Of a stretch of 64,000 bases of DNA, positions 56,126 to 64,000 are shown piece after piece. Numbering within the stretch: the stretch's first letter is position 1; each line of letters opens with the position of its first letter. Below the pieces are notes generated by a model. It was not told where the DNA came from, ran no database searches, and saw nothing but the letters and a program-made list of their open reading frames with translations. Source of the DNA: Chrysopilus asiliformis (taxonomy: Eukaryota > Arthropoda > Insecta > Diptera > Rhagionidae); contig OZ035960.1 of NCBI GenBank assembly GCA_964034945.1, forward strand, positions 78,401,331 to 78,465,330, given 5' to 3'. A program made the translations under genes and the position numbers.

Positions 56126-58304
56126 CTGCAATTACAATAAACTGTTAAATTTATGATTTTTTTTATTTATTTACTGTTTAATTTATGATTTTTTTATAAC
56201 GTAGAAAAAACGCAAGAAAAGCTACAACTGCATGAGGATAATTGTGAAATACACAGAAAATTTTCCATGTGTATCATATAAGGAATGGTTCGATTGAATT
56301 TTGATGTAGGAAGGGTTAAGTAAAATCATATTTAAAAACACATTTGACCTTAATAATGGCCTTATTCCCTAAATCTATGACCCTATTCACCAAATGTAAT
56401 TAACCACTATCACTTAAATTTAAGGAGGGAAACCACTTTAGGCGGTTCACAAAACGAATTTTTTTTTATTTAATAAATCGTTTGTAAAACTACTGAAGAA
56501 TATTTTCTGAAAATCTCATAACGAAAATTCTACATACATAAAGATGTTCCGAATCTCGCTGCCAGGCAGCCGCAATGCATCTTCAACCATAAAGATGAGC
56601 ACCAAAATCTAACCGGCACATCATCCACAGCATTGGTGTGCGATTTCTGGTGATGGACTGATGGACGAAGCTGGTGGTGGATGGAAGGGGCATAAACGAG
56701 GTAAAGTCGAATCGGAGAAAATGCGTACAGCATTTCCTATTTTCGCCCAAAAAAGTAATCGCTCTCATTCCCACGATTCGTCCAAGATGATTTTCGCGCG
56801 ATCAACAAAATTGTAACAAAGATCGGCAATCAGGTTTCTTTTAATAATTCTAAATACACATGTAACGCTGTCTACGGTGCAAATTTTGTTTATCAACCTA
56901 ATTTAGTTTATAAAATACTTAGATAAGCCTAATTAAGTGGTCAGATGTTTGAAATTCTCGATAGTTAAAACAATAAAGTTATATTCATGTACCAAAACAA
57001 AATATGTTTCTTTTAATTTTTTTTTTGAAACTAAAGGATTGAAAATCCATAACTGACGCCCGAACAGTAAAAAAGTCCGAATATCCGCGCCAAATAAAAC
57101 TTGTAAAAATAAAACGCGAAGAATAAACGAAAAGTTAAATCGCAGTTAAATTAAAAATATTTAAACAAGTTTAAATAATATTACAAAACTTTATAGTTTT
57201 CCGTGTATCTAGACAGGTGCCACAACTATAGGTTTTCGCCAAAAATAAAAATACCATTAACATTAAAAGTGTCTAAGATGGCACATCTGACTATCCACCT
57301 GCAGTTTCCTGTCCAGAAAGATCTCATGACCGTGATACTAGAGCAAATTGCGGGTGCGGGGAACGAAAATAATTTGAAGGAAAAAGACAATTTCTAACTT
57401 GATGGTAGGGTACTATTAGGACAACAAAATTATTTCATTAATGGTTGTGTCCAGCACTCTGCCGCAGGAGCGAGGAAGCGCCAAAATCGCCACTAGTCGG
57501 ATGTAAATATTAGATGAGTACAATAAATGCAAACCTGCGCCTCTACAACATCATCAACATTTTTTTACGCTCTTTATATTTACTTTTACAACTAGACAGT
57601 TTTAGCATTGAGGTAGGCGTCTAGGCAGTGATGATGTTTTTCCAATAAATGTATCGAAATGTCGCCTAAAGCGTCGCCTCACAAAAAGATGAGCGCTTTT
57701 TCCTAGTAACCCTGTATCAATGTCAAGTTAATTCACTTGCTAAACTAAATATACCAGAGCAATAGTTCCTGTTTGAAGTCCACAGGTTTGAATTTGTTGT
57801 ATTTATTTAAAATTCACATCCAGCTATTGGAAATTTGGCATACAAGGATAATGCCAGGAACGGGGACCCCCTTCGCCACCCTTTCTCGGCACGGCGCTAA
57901 ATAAGTTTCTGATTGTTTAAAAATCTGAAATAAAACATTTGTCAAAATTTATATACGAATATCCGCTAAAAACATCACAAAAGTAGATTTATTTTATGTC
58001 TGATTATTATTAAGTACCAGCCCTGCTCGGCGACTTCAAAATCCTACTTTTGCTGATTTTTGGGGAAAAACTAAATTCACATTATCTTTACAGAGCTTTT
58101 CCAGAGTTTTTAAATTCCCGACCTAGAAAGCTAGAACTAAAACTAACGCGCGATAACAAAATTTCATAGAAATCGGTTGAGTGGTTATTGAGTAATCGCT
58201 GTCACCGATTTTTGAAACGTTGTTTTGAGACACAAAGTGAGGGTTATCGAGGGGAGAGAAAAGCCAGGTTTGTAGTGAAAAAATCGAAAGCCCTTCACCC
58301 CCTT
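56126..58304. other. Upstream intron of TRPgamma, largely unrecognised
   Basis: Contains a repeated 'taaatttatgatttttt' (56147, 56180) and a GC-richer patch at 56540-56790 without a clear frame. A lone 39-codon plus-strand frame (57280-57396, MAHLTIHLQFPVQKD..) is unassigned. 58020-58300 looks like one end of a Helitron-like repeat ('ccctgctcggcgacttc'). Confidence 0.4.
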
Positions 58305-61137
58305 AGTAATACCACAAATAAACATACTGATAACCAGTGCCCATAGTAGCATCTGAACCCATTTTTAACTCGTAGCCGACAGTCGTAGCTGACAAAACTC
58401 TTTTGTTGGCTCATGGCTCTCTCATTGAGTTTTAGAGAGCTTGAAAGCTTTCATTGCCACTCTAAATTGAAGTCGCATGCAATGATGGTAAAGGCGAAAT
58501 AGAAAATAGGATTTGTATTGAGTGCGACGAATAATGCATATTCTACTCGTATGTGCATAAAGCATAATATGAAGAATGTTTAGTTGCATTCATTCGTTTT
58601 AACAATCGCCTTCCTCGATTATTTTTCTTTGAAAATTGGTTAGAGGCTTTGCATAGATTTTGAGTTCGTAAAAAAAATTCAAATTTCATATGAAACAATG
58701 TCGTGGGAACCCACAAAATGTATTATTATTAGCTGCCGAGCAAAACTCATAAATAATCCTGGTCGAAGATATTTCCTATTCCCTAAACCAGGTGCTAAAA
58801 ATTATGATACTTGGATAAATGCTATTGGAAAATCAAAAGATTTGATCCAACAAATGAAAAAACCACATATCTGTAACAAACATTTCGAAAGTAAATATTC
58901 AGGAAAAAAATATTTAAAACGAGATGCAATACCTACTCTTTTTTTAGATGACCAATGTTCTTATGAAGAATTTTCTAGTTTCAATCCCTCTTGCTTAAAA
59001 AGGACTTATGGACAGACCAATTTTAGAAGTGAAATTTGTTTTGATGAATTAAATTTAGCGGCAAAAGCCAACCACTTCAACTAAAAATACGAAGATTCCG
59101 AGACTAATATTTTATGCAAAAACTGCATTGAGAGTTTAAAAAAGGTCGGTTTAATCCAAAATCGCAAAATTAAATTCTATAATCACAGTTTTGAAATCAA
59201 AACTTGGAAAATCTCTTAAGCAAAATAAACGTTTGAAGCGTAAATTTAATATATTAAAAATAACAAAAAATAAATTGGCAGAAAATTCTAAAAATACAGT
59301 ATTTGAAAAAATAAATGCATTGGATCATGTAAATGATAATTCAAAAATATTTGGAAAATTAATTTTAGATACGGACAGTAGACGTCCTTATAATGAAGAT
59401 GAGAAATGGATTTCTCAGTCGATATTTTTTCGATCATCTGCAGGTTACAGATTTTTAAGGGAAATCTTGGGATCACGTTTACCGTGTACCTCATCTCTCC
59501 AAAATCGGAGAAATACTCCACCGGGGTTAGATGAAAACATTATACAAGGAATCAAAAAACAGGTGGAGTCATTAAAAGATTATGAGAGAAATGTTGTAAT
59601 AGTTTTTGATGAAATGGCTATACAGGGAAATTTAATATATGACAAATGAGATACACGGATTTGTTGATTACGGAATATCAAAAGAATATGTATTAGCCAA
59701 ATCTGTTTGTGTTTTTATGGTTCGTAGCCTTTGTGGGAAATTTAAACATATATTATATTATGTTGCAACTCCATCTTCCATACCTGCAGATTTATTAAAC
59801 AATCAAGTTGAAATGTGCATAAAAATTTGCAATAATATAGGACTTCAAGTAATGGGAATAGTTTGCGATCAATGGCCTACAAACAGAAAATTTATAAAAG
59901 ATAAAGGTATAAAAATAGAAAACCCATATTTTATTCATGAAAATCAAATTTTTTTTGGCTGTTTTGATATTCCACACTTATTTAAAAGCATAAGAAACAA
60001 TTTAATGAAATATGATTTTGATACACCTGGTGGATTGATAAGCTGAGATGTAATCAAATTTGTGTATAATTTAGAAAAAAATGAACCCACTGCCCGAAAC
60101 TTTCATATGCACATATATATCCTACAAACTTTCAAAAAATGTCTGTAAAGCTTGCAGTCCAAGTACTAAGTCGTAGCGTTGAAAAGGGTATATTGGCCCC
60201 AAAATTTAAAGAAACGGCTCTATATACTGCAAAATTTATTGGAAAAATTGATAGGCTTTTTGATGTTCTAACTGGGAAAACATTATTTAATAGGGATCTA
60301 TCCTCCGTCTCTTTTTTAATTGAAATGCGTGAATACTCGTATATTTCAAAGATCCATATTCGTCAAAAACATAGCTCATTTTTTTTTTAATGGTTTAGTC
60401 ATGTGCATTTCTTCAATGCTTGAAATTAGTGAGCAGATTTTTCTAACTTATCCAGAAGTAAAGTTTATGAATTGGAAAAAATTTAACCAAGATCCATTAG
60501 AAAATTTTTTTTCGCGTATACGAGCACGAAACGCAAACAAAAGTAATCCAAGCTTGGCAGAATTTCGCCTAATTTACGCAAAATTAATTTCAATCAAATT
60601 AATTTTTGAATCTAAATTTTCAAACTGTGAAGCCTATGAAGAAACTCAAGAACTAATTGAAATGGACTGGACTATCATAAACGAAACTTCTGGGACAATA
60701 AATATTTCTCATAATAAAAATTCACCAGCACTTGATATTGCCTCTACATGCGTTCCTGAGGGAAACTTTGCAACATCTACAATACCTGACGCTGCAATAA
60801 AATATTTTGCAGGATATTGTATAATGAAAATGTTTCGAAAAATGGACAATGTTTGTGAGGTATGTTTTGTAGGAATTGTATATTTAACATAGTACCCGGT
60901 TACTTTTATTTTTTAAATTGTCATTATTAAATTATTCGTCAGACAGTTCGGTTCATAAAATAAAATATTTGCGAAATAATTAACATTTGTTTGATTTCGA
61001 GCCATCCTACAAATTCAGAAGTGGGATTACGCCTAAAGACATAGTCGGGAAAGCAGATTTTTGTTAATTTTTTTTCTCTCGCGTTTTGTTTTTCTATCGT
61101 GAATTTTTCAATCAGACGGGATGAAATCTAGGCAGAC

Positions 61138-61395
61138 GTGCAGTCACGAATAGAAGATTTATTGGGGACGGCTAAGTTTTGCGAGCTGAAATGGAAGTTG
61201 GAATTATTAGAAATCCCGTGGATTGCTAAAAAGGACGTTTCGAAGCTAGAATTTAAGAAAATGGCGAAGATTATTGAAGAGAGCAAAACCAATTTTGAAG
61301 TTATTAATGCAGTTATAAGAATTAAGAACCGGACATGGAAGGTTTCATATCTGGATTCAAGATTTTATGTGCGAAAAGATTTCACTTTCATTTAA
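61138..61395 (+). CDS. TRIM internal frame, first copy
   Basis: 85 codons open from a TAG at about 61129, without an ATG until MAKIIEESK inside it. Content LGTAKFCELKWKLELLEIPW, then KNRTWKVSYLD. A helical, charged peptide, possibly the stump of a gag protein. The copy in the second internal region (61703-61960) encodes the same peptide. Confidence 0.4.
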   Translation: MQSRIEDLLGTAKFCELKWKLELLEIPWIAKKDVSKLEFKKMAKIIEESKTNFEVINAVIRIKNRTWKVSYLDSRFYVRKDFTFI

Positions 61396-61702
61396 CAAAT
61401 CGAGGGCGATTTGTAATGTCAGAATGGCCGAATGTAGGAATTGTATATTTAACATAGTACCCGGTTACTTTTATTTTTTAAATTGTCATTATTAAATTAT
61501 TCGTCAGACAGTTCGGTTCATAAAATAAAATATTTACGAAATAATTAACATTTGTTTGATTTCGAGCCATCCTACAAATTCAGAAGTGGGATTACGCCTA
61601 AAGACATAGTCGGGAAAGCAGATTTTTGTTAATTTTTTTTCTCTCGCGTTTTGTTTTTCTATCGTGAATTTTTCAATCAGACGGGATGAAATCTAGGCAG
61701 AC

Positions 61703-61960
61703 GTGCAATCACGAATAGAAGATTTATTGGGGACGGCTAAGTTTTGCGAGCTGAAATGGAAGTTGGAATTATTAGAAATCCCGTGGATTGCTAAAAAGGA
61801 CGTTTCGAAGCTAGAATTTAAGAAAATGGCGAAGATTATTGAAGAGAGCAAAACCAATTTTGAAGTTATTAATGCAGTTATAAGAATTAAGAACCGGACA
61901 TGGAAGGTTTCATATCTGGATTCAAGATTTTATGTGCGAAAAGATTTCACTTTCATTTAA
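61703..61960 (+). CDS. TRIM internal frame, second copy
   Basis: Same 85-codon frame as at 61138-61395, offset by the 565-bp repeat period. Amino acid identity is complete. Confidence 0.4.
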   Translation: MQSRIEDLLGTAKFCELKWKLELLEIPWIAKKDVSKLEFKKMAKIIEESKTNFEVINAVIRIKNRTWKVSYLDSRFYVRKDFTFI

Positions 61961-62525
61961 CAAATCGAGGGCGATTTGTAATGTCAGAATGGCCGAATGT
62001 AGGAATTGTATATTTAACATAGTACCCGGTTACTTTTATTTTTTAAATTGTCATTATTAAATTATTCGTCAGACAGTTTGGTTCATAAAATAAAATATTT
62101 GCGAAATAATTAACATTTGTTTGATTTCGAGCCATCCTACAGTTTAAATAACATGACACAAAAATATTCGGCCGGGATGGCTTCATCTGAAATCCTTATA
62201 ATTCTAAAGCAATATAATGACGTAACGGACTCAAATGGATTAATATATTCGAAAATATGTAACAATTTTTTCTGAGGTTTTTAAGGCTTCGCCACATATT
62301 ACAAATATTCGACAAACTATAGTGAACAAATGTATTAATGCAACTGAAGATCAAACTTGGTTCGATGAAACGGACTCTTGTTATCTTCATCGATTAGAAG
62401 CATTAAGATTTTTCATCGTAGTTTTATTAAGAAAAAACTGCAAATGGGAAATGGATTCAAAAAAAATTTCAAAGCTTCCAAACTATAATAAAAATAAAAA
62501 GATTATTAATATTACCAATTCATAG

Positions 62526-63238
62526 TTTTAATTATTATGTATTTATTTTATCTTATAGTGAGACTCACTCTAATTAAGCATCCCGAAGGGATCAGATAAC
62601 CGCTACGTCCACGTTGTTGATCCTGGATAACGCTAAATGCGGAAAATTTTTTGAAGATCTATATCGTTTTCAAATATTTTTTTGCTCTGAATTTCATAAA
62701 TTTTTGAATGAAAATGTAGGGAAAATTGCATGACACAGGGAAAACATAGCTACGAACCAAGTTTCACTATTCGAACCTCAGAAGAGATCCTTGTAACCCT
62801 TTTACAAACTAAATAGTTATGAGACCACATTTTTTTAAAGGTATTTTTGAATTCCTGAAATCGAGGCCTTTTCAATGATATGTCACATGATATACATGTA
62901 TAATTAAAAACTTGAATAAAACTATTCAAGATTTGAAGAATTGTCAATTTAAAAAAATGTATCATCGAAAATCAAACAGTTTACCAATAAATCTATTCTA
63001 TTTCAAAGAAAAATGAAATCGTCAAAAAAAAAAACCTTTTACGAGTAAAACATCATCGCATTATAAGTCTACTTTGAAGTTAAGGAAAACGTAAAATTCA
63101 TATTTCAAACTAAAATTTCATTCAATGCATCGACGAAGAATAAAATGCCGAAACGAACAGACTACGATCGTTTGCTAGATATCCTGTTCTCTTTGTGCCT
63201 TTCGGCGATCAAATAGAATGTTGGATTTACTTGGTTGT
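62526..63238. other. P element 3' non-coding region
   Basis: AT-rich sequence between the end of the transposase and the right inverted repeat. No further frame. Confidence 0.45.
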
Positions 63239-63442
63239 TTTTCTATTTCGCCTTTACCATCATTGCATGCGACTTCAATTTAGAGTGGCAGTGAAAGCTT
63301 TCAAGCTCTCTAAAACTCAATGAGAGAGCCATGAGCCAACAAAAGAGTTTTGTCAGCTACGACTGTCGGCTACGAGTTAAAAATGGGTTCAGATGCTACT
63401 ATGGGCACTGGTTATCTCAGTATGTTTATTTGTGGTAATACT

Positions 63443-64000
63443 GTAAAGTTTCATTAAGATGGGACCACCCAATTCGAAGATACCAGGCGAGGGGTATCGA
63501 GGGGGAATTTCCTCAGAGGTGAGACCTATCTAGATCGATTCCTTGTCCCCGAAAATCCCTAACTCCCAAGTTTCGTGAAAATCGTTAGGCTGGTTTTCGA
63601 GATCTTTTGTGCAGACACACAGACAGACAGACATTCCTCGTATTATATTATAGGATAGCCGGTTGAACCATAAAATTGACATCAAACGATTTGCCCGAAG
63701 CGTTGCCAACCAATATGGAAGCGTCACTGTTTCGAGAGCTTAATTTTTCTAAAACAACGCTTTAGACGACATTTTGAGACATTTGGAAATTCGCTGCACC
63801 AAATTCAGATTTCTTAAAGGACAAAAACATGGAGACACACTCTTCTGGCAACGGTAAGAAAAACAAATGAATATATAGATAAATCAGAGAAAGCATGAAG
63901 AAAGAATGGGGACCTTTAACCCGTGGTTAAAAACCTACTCCTTGATGTCAGTAAGCTACCTTAAAAGTTTTTTACCAAATCGCTTCAATGGTTCTTTAGT
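63443..64000. other. Helitron-like repeat flank and unassigned end
   Basis: 63443-63655 read on the minus strand starts TCCTATAATATAATACGAGG, has a (GTCT)n tract and 'cgaaaaccagcctaacg', typical of Helitron-like 5' ends here. Its other end may be at 58020-58300, which would place the P element inside it. Nothing is recognised after 63660. Confidence 0.4.

Larger units (their letters stand above)
60868..62141. mobile_element. TRIM-like retroelement with three LTRs and two internal regions
   Basis: Three 144-bp LTRs (60868-61011, 61433-61576, 61998-62141), each TGTAGGAATTG...ATCCTACA, separate two 421-bp internal regions (61012-61432, 61577-61997). The flanking duplication is GTTT (60864-60867, 62142-62145). 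A primer-site-like TTCAGAAGTGGGATT follows each LTR, resembling the complement of a Leu-type tRNA end. Only a few bases differ among the LTRs. It lies inside P transposase coding sequence. Confidence 0.9.
58698..62525 (+). pseudogene. P-type (THAP9-like) transposase, multiply broken
   Basis: THAP domain at 58698-58960: KCIIISC, then ICNKHF (C-X4-C ... C-X2-H), with the AIPTLF box. TAA at 59082. Coiled region from 59191, then SIFFRSSAGYRFLREILGSR, VVIVFDEMAIQG. One-base shift at about 59635, then IHGFVDYGI, GIVCDQWPTN and GCFDIPHLFKSIRNNLM. TGA at 60044 replaces a likely Trp codon. Shift at about 60130, then MSVKLAVQVLSRSVEKGILA. 60320-60867 has FNQDPLENFFSRIR and IPDAAIKYFAGYC. The TRIM array interrupts at 60868. 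After 62142 the same frame continues (CLNNMTQKYS..) and ends after a last shift with CYLHRLEALRFFIVV to 62525. At least four frame or stop lesions. Confidence 0.85.
58305..63442 (+). mobile_element. P element with about 200-bp terminal inverted repeats
   Basis: 58305-58506 and 63239-63442 are inverted repeats with very few differences. Between them lies a THAP/P-type transposase gene in the plus direction. Known Drosophila P elements have 31-bp ends, so these are unusually long. No 8-bp duplication could be identified at the edges. The element is 5.14 kb including the 1.27-kb TRIM array. Confidence 0.8.

Noticed and set aside
56530..56774. Minus-strand frames as an upstream TRPgamma exon
   Set aside because: Sequence shows no transmembrane pattern or TRPC motif and the splice phase does not fit the phase-2 requirement at 56125.
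59288..59521. Minus-strand frame within the P transposase
   Set aside because: Shadow of the plus-strand coding sequence that holds the family motifs.

Overview
The window is animal nuclear DNA, most likely from an insect and probably a fly or midge. It is AT-rich and has very short introns (50-65 bp) in a conserved neuronal gene. Its mobile elements are typical of insects: Ty3/gypsy, copia, P, hAT, Harbinger, piggyBac, Tc1/mariner, pogo and Helitron. The dipteran placement is an inference. I see nothing bacterial or organellar.

The backbone is one host gene on the minus strand, a TRPC-type cation channel closest to insect TRPgamma. The pore/S6 exon lies at 55930-56125. The next coding exon, which continues exactly in frame, lies at 4258-4452, followed by a 42-bp microexon (4158-4199), the conserved C-terminal exon (3930-4107) and a variable tail exon (from 3864 down to 3530 or a splice site just before). 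Nearly everything else between 4453 and 55929 is therefore a single intron of about 51.5 kb, while the other three introns are 50-65 bp. The 5' exons lie beyond the right edge or are not recognised.

Region by region. 1-3500: dispersed repeats, a TA-flanked MITE (1528-1916) and foldbacks. 3530-4452: TRPgamma exons. 5155-20432: a 15.3-kb simple satellite made of 963 copies of a 10-mer and about 690 copies of the related 8-mer. 20450-22200: unique-looking sequence with a possible unidentified minus-strand gene (20953-22165). 22750-26810: a hairpin MITE, an old LTR fragment, inverted Penelope-like ends and two hAT MITEs. 26931-41948: a Harbinger derivative (TAA duplication) holding a 12.5-kb gypsy element (TCGT duplication, roughly 2-kb LTRs, internal 2.7-kb tandem duplication) and an intact-looking DD37E Tc1/mariner element (TA duplication). 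42842-49993: a pogo-type element (TA duplication) holding Helitrons, a dispersed repeat and a piggyBac element (TTAA) that itself holds a Helitron. 50000-53170: a two-exon mini-ORF, a jockey-like relic and a copia integrase relic split by a hAT element (8-bp duplication). 54290-55002: a MITE. 55930-56125: TRPgamma exon. 58305-63442: a P element with roughly 200-bp inverted repeats, whose THAP transposase is broken and split by a three-LTR TRIM array.

The host gene looks functional, since exon phases and splice sites match throughout. Most mobile elements are degenerate. The Tc1/mariner transposase is the one element gene with a full uninterrupted frame and matching ends. The most unusual items are the giant homogeneous 8/10-mer satellite inside a channel-gene intron, the tandem three-LTR TRIM, and the gypsy copy whose two internal halves carry different, complementary deletions.
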